Below the pieces are notes generated by a model. That model was not told the DNA's origin, did not search any database, and saw only the letters and a list, made by a program, of their open reading frames with translations. A DNA stretch of 25,066 nucleotides from JAUVXY01 sp964392345 (GTDB lineage Bacteria; Actinomycetota; Humimicrobiia; Humimicrobiales; Humimicrobiaceae), in contig CAYMPQ010000019.1 of assembly GCA_964392345.1 (NCBI GenBank), positions 1 to 25,066 of the forward strand, given 5' to 3'. A program made the translations under genes and the position numbers. Positions 1-5,806 of the stretch are shown here, one piece after another (positions within the stretch are counted from its first letter, which is position 1; the number at the start of each line of letters is the position of its first letter).

Positions 1-1
1 T

Positions 2-73
2 ACTGAAATAGTTCAGTGGCGCGCCAGTTCTCGACCCTACCTGAAGGAATTAATTAAAATTTCTGTCATGTAA
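2..73 (+). CDS. Possible C-terminal end of a gene entering from the left
   Basis: Frame 2 is open from the window edge to a TAA at 71-73 and gives about 23 residues ending in ELIKISVM. The first 40 bases are clearly richer in G+C than the following 150, which fits coding sequence running into an intergenic region. No family can be assigned from so short a tail. It could equally be chance. Confidence 0.25.
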   Translation, partial: TEIVQWRASSRPYLKELIKISVM

Positions 74-139
74 TATTATCCCCCTTTTGTGTTCACAGGT
101 GATATTTTTCCTAAATAATAATAAAAGCAATTCAAAGTT

Positions 140-195
140 TTGATATTTATCTAAAAACTCTTATTATAATGTAAAGAACATTTTACATTTGGAGG
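140..195 (+). promoter_or_regulatory. Promoter and candidate operator before the membrane protein/XRE pair
   Basis: A perfect TATAAT lies at 165-170, with a TTGATA at 140-145 as a possible -35 (19-bp spacer, longer than ideal). A 7-bp perfect inverted repeat, ATGTAAA (169-175) and TTTACAT (182-188) with a 6-nt centre, overlaps the end of the -10 box and the presumed transcription start. GGAGG at 191-195 is the ribosome binding site for the TTG at 203. Autorepression by the XRE protein encoded second in the operon would fit, but that is inference. Confidence 0.5.
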
Positions 196-202
196 TGGCT
201 AA

Positions 203-442
203 TTGAATCTTTTTAAAAAGCTTGGTTTCGATAAAGGTGATGAAAGGGGAGTTCATATTGTAAGTAAGGCATTAAGAAATTCTTGGATTTTCAATAGCAC
301 TACTTTGTTTTTATGGATAGTAGTAGAACTAATACGCAATGGACTCACTTCTATATTTTTTATGCTTTTAATTATATTTTCAGCTGGGTTAACTGTTTTT
401 TGGGGTTTCTATTTATACTATCTTAAAAAAACTAGTGGTTGA
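203..442 (+). CDS. Small two-helix membrane protein, partner of an XRE regulator
   Basis: This 79-residue protein has a charged N-terminus (about 1-26) and two hydrophobic segments (about 28-44 and 50-73), followed by a short positively charged tail, so both ends are probably cytoplasmic. The TTG start is chosen because GGAGG sits 7 bases upstream. The stop lies one base before the ATG of the next gene, so the two are probably translationally coupled. Small membrane proteins paired with short XRE regulators are common in low-GC bacteria. I do not recognise a specific family and give no function. Confidence 0.6.
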   Translation: MNLFKKLGFDKGDERGVHIVSKALRNSWIFNSTTLFLWIVVELIRNGLTSIFFMLLIIFSAGLTVFWGFYLYYLKKTSG

Positions 443-443
443 T

Positions 444-641
444 ATGAAAAATAATATTTGTGAACTTCGAAAAATATATAATTTAACCCAGAAAGAATTG
501 GCAGATAAAACTAATGTCTCGAGACAAACCATAATTTCTATTGAGAAAGATAAATATAATCCTTCTTTAAAACTGGCTTTAAAAATAGCTAAACTATTAA
601 AAAAGCCTGTAGAAGATATTTTTATTTTAAATGATGATTAA
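444..641 (+). CDS. Short XRE-family (HTH_3) transcriptional regulator
   Basis: This 65-residue protein is essentially a single Cro/C1-type helix-turn-helix. Residues 14-36 contain the canonical LTQKELADK...VSRQTI helices and the IEKDKYNPSL turn that follows, and the protein ends in the DIF motif usual for this class. I chose the ATG at 444 over a GTG at 435 because family members start with MKN just before the first helix and the ATG is adjacent to the upstream stop. No good Shine-Dalgarno is visible, so coupling to the preceding gene is likely. It is the likely DNA-binding partner of the palindrome at 169-188. Confidence 0.8.
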   Translation: MKNNICELRKIYNLTQKELADKTNVSRQTIISIEKDKYNPSLKLALKIAKLLKKPVEDIFILNDD

Positions 642-747
642 AACAAGGGAGTATATAAATTCTGGTTTGAAGAAATATAACCTATAAAAAAGCTTGTGAA
701 ATATTATATTTCTGCTCAAAATATTTCCTAAATCTCTTGAAGTCTAA

Positions 748-963
748 AAGCCATCCTTGATTACAAATATGCAATTAAATGCTACCGAAAAAGAAATAAT
801 TGATAATGTAATAGAAAGACTGTCTTCAATGAATGCAAAACAAGTTGAAGATTATTCTCATGAGGATATTCCATATGAAATGCCAGAAATTACTGATGAT
901 AAAAATATTATCAATTACGAAACCGTCTTTTATAGAAAAGATATGCATTCAGTTAGAGAGTAG
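748..963 (+). pseudogene. C-terminal remnant of a Panacea/DUF4065 (SocA-like) antitoxin
   Basis: The reading frame opens after a stop at 745-747 and encodes about 70 residues. These match my recollection of the end of Panacea-domain proteins: a helix, then YSHEDIPYE, a short insertion, INYETVFYR and a final SVRE. The whole N-terminal domain is missing and there is no convincing ribosome binding site at the TTG (757) or the ATG (769). The gene is therefore read as truncated. Panacea proteins act as antitoxins for many unrelated toxins, and a RelE-like fragment follows directly. The family call rests on motif memory and was not searched. Confidence 0.5.
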
Positions 964-969
964 TCATTT

Positions 970-1116
970 ATGAACTTTTATTATCTTTCAGAATTTAATA
1001 AAGAATTTCTGAAATTATTAAAAAAATATTTGACTCTGGAAGAAGATTTGAATATTCATATCTTGACATTAGTTACCAGACATATAATAATAAATACATA
1101 TATGTCTGGTAACTAA
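970..1116 (+). pseudogene. N-terminal fragment of a RelE/ParE-like toxin
   Basis: An ATG seven bases after the Panacea remnant starts a 48-codon frame. Its first 29 residues, with EFNKEFLKLLKKY and TLEEDL, resemble the start of RelE/ParE-type toxins. From about base 1055 the sequence turns into non-toxin-like residues coded by a palindrome and its promoter, and the frame ends at 1116. The catalytic C-terminal half is absent. The simplest reading is a Panacea/RelE pair truncated when the nucleotidyltransferase module downstream arrived. The toxin identity is tentative. Confidence 0.35.
1063..1091 (+). promoter_or_regulatory. Promoter of the nucleotidyltransferase module
   Basis: A perfect TTGACA (1063-1068) is followed, after 17 bases, by AATAAT (1086-1091), one mismatch from consensus. 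The left arm of the first palindrome begins at 1069, immediately after the -35 box, so anything binding the palindrome would occlude RNA polymerase. The predicted start near 1098 leaves an untranslated leader of nearly 90 nt containing the rest of the palindromes. Confidence 0.5.
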
Positions 1117-1171
1117 ATAAATAAAGTGTTACCAGATAATATTATTAATATTCTAAGTTGTCTGGTAACAC
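1069..1171. repeat. Two tandem palindromes sharing GTTACCAGA half-sites
   Basis: The core GTTACCAGA occurs at 1072-1080 and 1128-1136. Its reverse complement occurs at 1105-1113 and 1161-1169. Start-to-start distance within each pair is exactly 33 bp, and the two pairs are offset by exactly 56 bp. The first palindrome has perfect 18-bp arms (1069-1086 and 1099-1116) around 12 nt. The second has 11-bp arms (1126-1136 and 1161-1171) around 24 nt. No T-tract follows either, so neither is a typical intrinsic terminator. Operator sites or a structured RNA leader are the main options. Confidence 0.75.
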
Positions 1172-1184
1172 AGGAGAACAGGAT

Positions 1185-1499
1185 ATGGAAGTTTTAAATG
1201 GAATTATAAAAGAAGAGCTAGGCAGGTTAAAAAGTCTTAAAATAAGTTATGAGCAGAAATTAAGAAATTTTCAAAAAGGAAGCCTTATAAAAAAGGAAAT
1301 TAAGGGGCATATATACTACTATCTTAATTATAGGGATAATAAAAAAAATGTTTTTAAATATTTAGGTAAATTAGGAAAGGATGAAATTTCACAGATTGAG
1401 AACAAAATAGAGGAAAGAAGAAAGCTTCAAAAATTATGCATTCAGGTTAAAAACAATATTATTACGTTAGAAAAGATGTCCCATGAAAAGAAGAAATAA
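1185..1499 (+). CDS. Small DUF6788-like protein, putative antitoxin of a nucleotidyltransferase
   Basis: This is a 104-residue, strongly basic protein. It has an N-terminal helix (about 1-28), then a GSLIKKEIKGHIYYYLNYRD segment and a KYLGKL motif, then a C-terminal coiled-coil-like helix. The GSL-x-K-x-I-x-G-x-x-YYYL-x-YR pattern is what I associate with the small DUF6788-type proteins encoded just ahead of nucleotidyltransferase-fold proteins. The ATG at 1185 is preferred to an in-frame TTG at 1158 because AGGAG (1172-1176) lies 8 bases upstream and the TTG falls inside the palindrome. The last 17 bases overlap the next gene, suggesting coupled translation. The antitoxin role is inferred from this arrangement. 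Confidence 0.65.
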   Translation: MEVLNGIIKEELGRLKSLKISYEQKLRNFQKGSLIKKEIKGHIYYYLNYRDNKKNVFKYLGKLGKDEISQIENKIEERRKLQKLCIQVKNNIITLEKMSHEKKK

Positions 1500-2226
1500 C
1501 TTATTTTTCAAAACACTCAATTCACTTTACGGCGTTGGTGTTCTGGAAGATATTATTCTTATTGGAAGTTGGTGTCATTATTTTTACAGAATTTATTTTT
1601 CTAATGCTGCAGAGATACCCTTGCTTAGAACTATGGATATAGATTTTCTTATCCCGAATCCACCAAAAATACAAAAGGAGGTTAATATACCTGAAATATT
1701 AGGAAATTTAGATTTTATGCCTTCTCATAGTTATTTAACAGGGCATACAAAATATGTTCATCCAGAGCTTGAATTGGAGTTTTTGATTGCTGATCTTGGG
1801 AGGGGTAAGGGAAATAAACCTTATCAAATTCCCAAATTACATATTAATGCTCAAGGCCTCAGATTCCTCAATCTTCTTCAATCCTATACACTAAAAATTA
1901 AATATGAGGATATGGCAGTTATAGTTCCTGAGCCCGCGGCATATGTACTTCACAAATTTATAATTTATGAAAGACGGTTAAGCAAGGAAAAACAGATAAG
2001 GGATTTATATTCTGCTAAAGAAATTGGAGAATTTTTATTACAAAATAAAATTCAACAAAAGAAAATTTTAGATATATTTAATGCACTACCCGTTAAATGG
2101 CAAAAAACAATCTTAAGAAATCTAAAAGATAATTCAAAATTGATTTTTAAATTTTTATCAAATAAGGAACCATTGAAAGATATTTTAAAATCTAGCTATC
2201 CGAATGAGGATACATTGATGTTTTAG
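1483..2226 (+). CDS. GSU2403-type nucleotidyltransferase-fold protein (NTP_transf_8)
   Basis: This 247-residue protein has the nucleotidyltransferase beta signature: a hydrophobic strand ending in GSW (28-30) and then T50-M-D52-I-D54, where the two aspartates would bind metal. A helical C-terminal half (about 150-240) contains a basic KFIIYERR segment. This matches GSU2403-family/PF12281 proteins, related in fold to AbiEii and MNT-type toxins that modify tRNA or proteins. The start overlaps the preceding small gene by 17 bases. The frame looks intact. The substrate is unknown, and a toxin or phage-defence role is inferred from the fold and the pairing. Confidence 0.7.
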   Translation: MKRRNNLFFKTLNSLYGVGVLEDIILIGSWCHYFYRIYFSNAAEIPLLRTMDIDFLIPNPPKIQKEVNIPEILGNLDFMPSHSYLTGHTKYVHPELELEFLIADLGRGKGNKPYQIPKLHINAQGLRFLNLLQSYTLKIKYEDMAVIVPEPAAYVLHKFIIYERRLSKEKQIRDLYSAKEIGEFLLQNKIQQKKILDIFNALPVKWQKTILRNLKDNSKLIFKFLSNKEPLKDILKSSYPNEDTLMF

Positions 2227-2248
2227 TTATTCTCTAAATATTTTTATT

Positions 2249-2275
2249 TGGTAGCCCATAGGGGATTCGAACCAC
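2249..2275 (-). other. tRNA 3'-end fragment, possible integration scar
   Basis: Read on the minus strand, 2273-2249 is a T-loop signature GGTTCGAATCC followed by CCTATGGGCTACCA, that is, a T-arm half, acceptor strand and CCA. The matching 5' acceptor AGCCCAT and the rest of a cloverleaf are absent within 100 bases, and the T-stem pairs only partly, so this is not a functional tRNA. Tyrosine-recombinase elements leave duplicated tRNA 3' ends at their edges, and this one sits where the toxin-antitoxin cluster meets the MFS gene. No integrase is visible, so it is a candidate only. Confidence 0.4.
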
Positions 2276-2294
2276 GGTGGCACCACCAATGATC

Positions 2295-3494
2295 TTAAAT
2301 AGATCTTCTGATGTGTTCCTTCTTTATTATTCTAAATAGTATAGAAACAAAAACAAAACCAATAAGTGTGCCTGCAAGAGCTATATAAGCTATATGTTCC
2401 TTTCCAAAATACTCTGCTACATAACCGTATAGCGGTTGGAAGATAATGGACCCTGCAAAAGTAAAAGCAATAGTAAAACCAAGTATTGTCCCAGAATTTT
2501 TGGAATCCCTGTTTGCTGAAATTGCATTAGTAAGAGGGAAGATGGCAGCAAAGAATATTGCCTGTAAAACCAGGGCTGCTATTTTTAAATAAACGGAAGC
2601 AGTAAAACTAAATACAGCAAGACATATAATACCGGCCAGGCAGCTGTAAAAAAGAATATTTATTTCTTTATATTTTGCTACAACCCTGGTGGTTATAACC
2701 ATCCCGATAATGGAAAATAACCAGTATAGAGACAGAACAGCAGAACTGTAAGCAACCTTTATGCCGAGGCTTAAAAAATATGTAGTCATCCAGGTAGACA
2801 GCCCCATGAGGGAACCCATAAAGAAAAATAGAACCAGGCTGCTCATTATAACTGCAGGATCCTTCAATATTCTAAGGCTGCTCTTATGTGAACTGTGGAT
2901 ATCTTTATTCTGAGAAGAATCATTATCACCGATTTTTCTCTTTGGACATATTTTGTAGAATATGGTAATAGATATCACATAAATAAAGGCAAGAATGAGG
3001 AAAAGGTATCTGGATAGAAATTCAAAATAAAGGATGCTGCTTATTACCAGGGGGCCCATTACCGCACCGGAGTACCAGGCTATATCAAGTTTGAGAAAAA
3101 TGCGGCTTATATCCTTTTTAAAGAGCTTTGAAGAAAATGAATGAACTGAAGTATCGATTGTACCGAAACCCACCCGCAGAAATATGGAGACAATAATGAA
3201 GATAATAAAGTTTAAATATGTCCCGAATAATGCAAAGCCTAAAAAAAGAAAGAGCAGACCCAGGAGGACAAGTTTCTTTATGTCTACTCTGTCAGACAGC
3301 CTGCCGGCAACAAAATTTGAAATAAGGGCTGCAATGGAACCGATAAATAGAGCAATGCCTATCCTGTCAAAACCAACATCTATCTCTTCAGCAATTACCG
3401 GGATCAGGGGATCGATGATTATAATAGAGAGCCCAAAAAGTACAAAAATAAAATAAAATGTAATAAGTGTCTGTCTTTTAGTCTTTTTGTCCAC
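2295..3494 (-). CDS. MFS transporter, probable drug/metabolite exporter
   Basis: The protein has 399 residues with about 12 hydrophobic helices, the normal length for a major facilitator. The loop between helices 2 and 3 carries motif A, G64-RLSD-R69-VDIKK, the diagnostic signature of the superfamily. The ends are short and charged (MDKKTKRQ at the start, KKEHIRRSI at the end). The GTG start is preceded by AGGGAG about 5 bases upstream. It faces the neighbouring nucleotidyltransferase gene tail to tail and shares no operon. The substrate cannot be deduced. A proton-coupled export role in the inner membrane follows from the family only. Confidence 0.8.
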   Translation of the reverse strand: MDKKTKRQTLITFYFIFVLFGLSIIIIDPLIPVIAEEIDVGFDRIGIALFIGSIAALISNFVAGRLSDRVDIKKLVLLGLLFLFLGFALFGTYLNFIIFIIVSIFLRVGFGTIDTSVHSFSSKLFKKDISRIFLKLDIAWYSGAVMGPLVISSILYFEFLSRYLFLILAFIYVISITIFYKICPKRKIGDNDSSQNKDIHSSHKSSLRILKDPAVIMSSLVLFFFMGSLMGLSTWMTTYFLSLGIKVAYSSAVLSLYWLFSIIGMVITTRVVAKYKEINILFYSCLAGIICLAVFSFTASVYLKIAALVLQAIFFAAIFPLTNAISANRDSKNSGTILGFTIAFTFAGSIIFQPLYGYVAEYFGKEHIAYIALAGTLIGFVFVSILFRIIKKEHIRRSI

Positions 3495-3641
3495 TCATAC
3501 TCCCTGGTCTATAGCCTTCCGTGTCTATTGTCATATGGTCAAAAACAATAGCTTTTAATTTATTTATCTTTTTTTCAAGCATGTCTTCAATCATATACTT
3601 CGGTACATAAATTTTCATAAAAATAATGTAAAACAGATTAA
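3495..3641. other. Intergenic stretch upstream of the MFS gene
   Basis: Apart from the MFS ribosome binding site, I see only one weak item here. A minus-strand frame from an ATG at 3618 runs to a stop at 3478 and encodes 46 residues (starting MKIYVPKYM), overlapping the MFS start. It has no ribosome binding site and no recognisable family. It could be the stub of an older gene or chance. Confidence 0.3.
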
Positions 3642-3806
3642 CCTAAAAGCAGGAATATTTCAAAAATAAATTGGAAAAGAGTAATCGCAGATGTTTCTCC
3701 ATTTCTTGAACGGGAAGCTGGTAAAAAATTTATAACATATGATAATTGTATTTGTCTCGTAGAGGGATTTAACCCCGGCTGGCCTCCTGGAAGCTTAAAG
3801 ACTTAA
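3642..3806 (+). pseudogene. C-terminal fragment resembling an AbiEii-type nucleotidyltransferase
   Basis: After an in-frame stop at 3639-3641 the frame encodes about 54 residues with no start codon and ends in TAA at 3804-3806. The segment INWKRVIADVSPFL resembles the helix near the C-terminus of AbiEii/AbiGii nucleotidyltransferase toxins (tryptophan, then DV-x-PFL). The rest of the protein is missing upstream, where the sequence is unrelated. The final residues (EGFNPGWPPGS) do not look like the family and may be a fused tail. It is an inferred relic of a further toxin-antitoxin gene. The family call is tentative. Confidence 0.35.
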
Positions 3807-3890
3807 CCTCAGTGATAAATAAATCCCGGGAATTAAACTATTGCAGAAGATACTGTAATAATCAAAAATTACAATTTTGTAAATTAATAG

Positions 3891-3928
3891 TTGACATAAT
3901 TGTATTAATTATGTAAATTTATACTATG
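3891..3928 (+). promoter_or_regulatory. Promoter giving a probably leaderless mRNA for the DUF4143 ATPase
   Basis: TTGACA at 3891-3896 is followed by 17 bases and TAAATT at 3914-3919, a fair -10 box. The expected start of transcription is at about 3926, which is the A of the ATG. No Shine-Dalgarno sequence precedes this ATG. The two observations together suggest a transcript with no 5' leader. Confidence 0.45.
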
Positions 3929-5110
3929 TTATTCCCAAGAAAATTATTTAAACCACTTAAAGAGCAGATAAATAAACCTGAAATTGTAGTTTTAACTGGT
4001 ATGAGGCGGGTCGGCAAGACAACACTGCTTAATATGGTATATGAAAAGACAGATAGTGATAACAAAGTCTTTTTGGATCTTACAAACCCCATACACCAGA
4101 TGGTTTTTGAAGAAAAAAATTATGATAACATCTGGTCCAACCTAAAAGAATATAATATTTTTGCCAAAGAAAAAGCTTATATATTCCTGGATGAGATCCA
4201 GCAAAAACCAGACATAGTAAATGTGATAAAATATTTTTATGATCATTTTAAAGTAAAGTTTTTCTTAACCGGCTCCAGCAGTTTTTATTTTAAAAATCTG
4301 TTTCCAGAAAGCCTTGCTGGAAGAAAAGTAGTATATGAAATCTTCCCCCTGGATTTTGAGGAATTTTTAATTTTTAAGAAGGAGGCAAAGACTTTCTATG
4401 AAGATTTCAAGCTAAAAGAAAAGAATAAAAATAATATATCATACGAAAAATACAAAAAATTCTATGAAGAATACCTGCTTTACGGAGGTTTCCCACAGGT
4501 GGCACTGGAAGAAAAGACAGACAGGAAAAGACAATGGATTGAAGATATATTTAAATCTTACTTTGAGATTGATGTAAGAACTCTTGCTGATTTTAAGCAA
4601 ATAAACATATTCAGGGATCTAATATTTCTCCTGCTTAAAAGAACTGGTTCAAGACTTGAAATCAATAAACTCTCCTCAGAGCTTGGTGTTTCAAGGCCCA
4701 CCGTATATTCATACATCTCATTTTTACAGGGTACTTATTTCATTCATTTAGTTCCTCCATTTACTAAAAACATTGACAGGGAAGTAAGCGGAACAAAAAA
4801 AATATACATCTGCGATAATGGTATAATAAATCATTTCTCCAGAGTCAGCTCTGGAGCACTTCTTGAAAATGCTGTTTTTCTAAATTTAAAGAAATATGAT
4901 GCGATAAAATATTATCAGAAAAGAAAAGGACCAGAAATAGATTTTATTCTTATTAATAAGAATGCAGGTTTTGAGGTAAAAGAAACAGCAAATTTAAAAG
5001 AATACAAAAGACTAAAAAAAACAGCTGACCTTTTAGGACTTAAAGAATTTTATATTGCTGCAAATAATTTCAGCGATGAAGAGGGCATGGTCATTGCTCA
5101 GGATATTTAA
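3926..5110 (+). CDS. AAA-type ATPase with DUF4143 domain
   Basis: This 394-residue protein has the layout of the AAA_14/DUF4143 family. Walker A is G25-MRRVGKTT-33, Walker B is IFLDEIQ (86-92), and a sensor-1-like LTGSSS lies at 114-119. A winged-helix-like segment with LGVSRPTVYSYI spans about 253-264. The C-terminal DUF4143 region holds E314, E337-I-D339 and E350-V-K352, a pattern like a PD-(D/E)xK nuclease core. The length is typical and the frame is intact. These ATPases are scattered through bacterial and archaeal genomes, often as lone mobile genes. Their role is unsettled. The promoter just upstream suggests it is transcribed alone. Confidence 0.8.
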   Translation: MLFPRKLFKPLKEQINKPEIVVLTGMRRVGKTTLLNMVYEKTDSDNKVFLDLTNPIHQMVFEEKNYDNIWSNLKEYNIFAKEKAYIFLDEIQQKPDIVNVIKYFYDHFKVKFFLTGSSSFYFKNLFPESLAGRKVVYEIFPLDFEEFLIFKKEAKTFYEDFKLKEKNKNNISYEKYKKFYEEYLLYGGFPQVALEEKTDRKRQWIEDIFKSYFEIDVRTLADFKQINIFRDLIFLLLKRTGSRLEINKLSSELGVSRPTVYSYISFLQGTYFIHLVPPFTKNIDREVSGTKKIYICDNGIINHFSRVSSGALLENAVFLNLKKYDAIKYYQKRKGPEIDFILINKNAGFEVKETANLKEYKRLKKTADLLGLKEFYIAANNFSDEEGMVIAQDI

Positions 5111-5162
5111 AAAGTGATTCTTCTCCAGTATAAAAATCAAAGAGATCATAGAAGGTGAATCT

Positions 5163-5258
5163 ATGTTTGAACCAAAGGTTGCCGAAGAAAAAACAGAATT
5201 TGAGTATATAAACTTACCCTGGATTATTAAAATAAGAAGGTTTTTACTAAAGAAATAA
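5163..5258 (+). CDS. Very short ORF, possible gene end
   Basis: A 31-codon frame starting at an ATG encodes MFEPKVAEE... and ends in IRRFLLKK. The frame is open upstream to a stop near 5112-5114 and carries IIEGES before the ATG, so it could be the last piece of a longer lost protein. No family is recognised and no ribosome binding site is convincing. The remaining bases between 5111 and 5293 show nothing else. Confidence 0.2.
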   Translation: MFEPKVAEEKTEFEYINLPWIIKIRRFLLKK

Positions 5259-5293
5259 CGCTTCAAATTTTATATTTGGAAATCTTTTTAAGC

Positions 5294-5608
5294 TTAAAAA
5301 AATCCTTCTTTTTTTAGAGCTGCCTGGGATATTTTATTGCTTGGACCATCTCCCCTTGCTACACAAACTGCAACTTTACTGCCCGTAGCTTGTACAATTT
5401 CAGCAACGCTGTTATGAGTAAATCCCGGACAAAGAATTATTGAATCTATGTTTTCTTTACGAGCAAAATCCTTACAAGTCTGTATAGCTTCATCCTGGCT
5501 TTTTACTACAACTGTGAAGAGCCTGTATTTGCCTGTGTCAATTATATTTCTGTGTTTTCCCTTGTCTGCATCAGGGGCATGGGCAAGAAATAGTGTTTTA
5601 AATGCCAT
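5294..5608 (-). CDS. DUF6506 family protein
   Basis: The 104-residue soluble protein begins MAFKTLFLAHAPDADKGKHR, the typical opening of DUF6506 proteins (short strand, then AP-x-AD-x-x-KHR). It also contains ILCPGFTHNSVAEIVQ at about 58-73, where the family has a conserved glycine/histidine loop, and a final strand with VARGDGPS. The alpha/beta pattern suggests a small Rossmann-like fold. The biochemical function of the family is unknown to me. The start is supported by AAGGA about 9 bases upstream of the ATG. The frame also stays open upstream, to about 5735 and beyond, but with no start codon. The next gene is divergent. Confidence 0.65.
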   Translation of the reverse strand: MAFKTLFLAHAPDADKGKHRNIIDTGKYRLFTVVVKSQDEAIQTCKDFARKENIDSIILCPGFTHNSVAEIVQATGSKVAVCVARGDGPSNKISQAALKKEGFF

Positions 5609-5806
5609 AGTCAGTAGTCCTTTCTTCCATTTTAAATTTTTAAAAGAATCTTTTAAAAGAAGCAGAATGCTTTCAAGGTCATTACTGAATTTTCTTTTTG
5701 CAATTTTATAAATCTCATTGCTCTTTTCTTTATTTTTAAATTGAGTTTTTAGGACAAATTTCTTAGAATAGATTACTATAAGTAAAAAATATTTAAAAGG
5801 GGCAAA

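Noticed and set aside
1069..1116. Intrinsic terminator after the RelE-like fragment
   Set aside because: The hairpin is strong but no T-run follows it, and it overlaps a good promoter and repeats downstream, so a regulatory site is more likely.
1069..1171. CRISPR-like repeat array
   Set aside because: Only two copies of a palindromic unit with a 56-bp offset, no further spacers and no cas genes in the window.
3750..3790. A second tRNA-like 3' end (GGGGTTAAATCCCTC on the minus strand)
   Set aside because: The T-loop match is imperfect and the bases are part of an open frame on the plus strand that reads as the tail of an AbiEii-like fragment. No acceptor partner was found.
5033..5266. Minus-strand ORF of 77 codons after the DUF4143 gene
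   Set aside because: It overlaps the conserved end of the ATPase gene, has no ribosome binding site and resembles no family.
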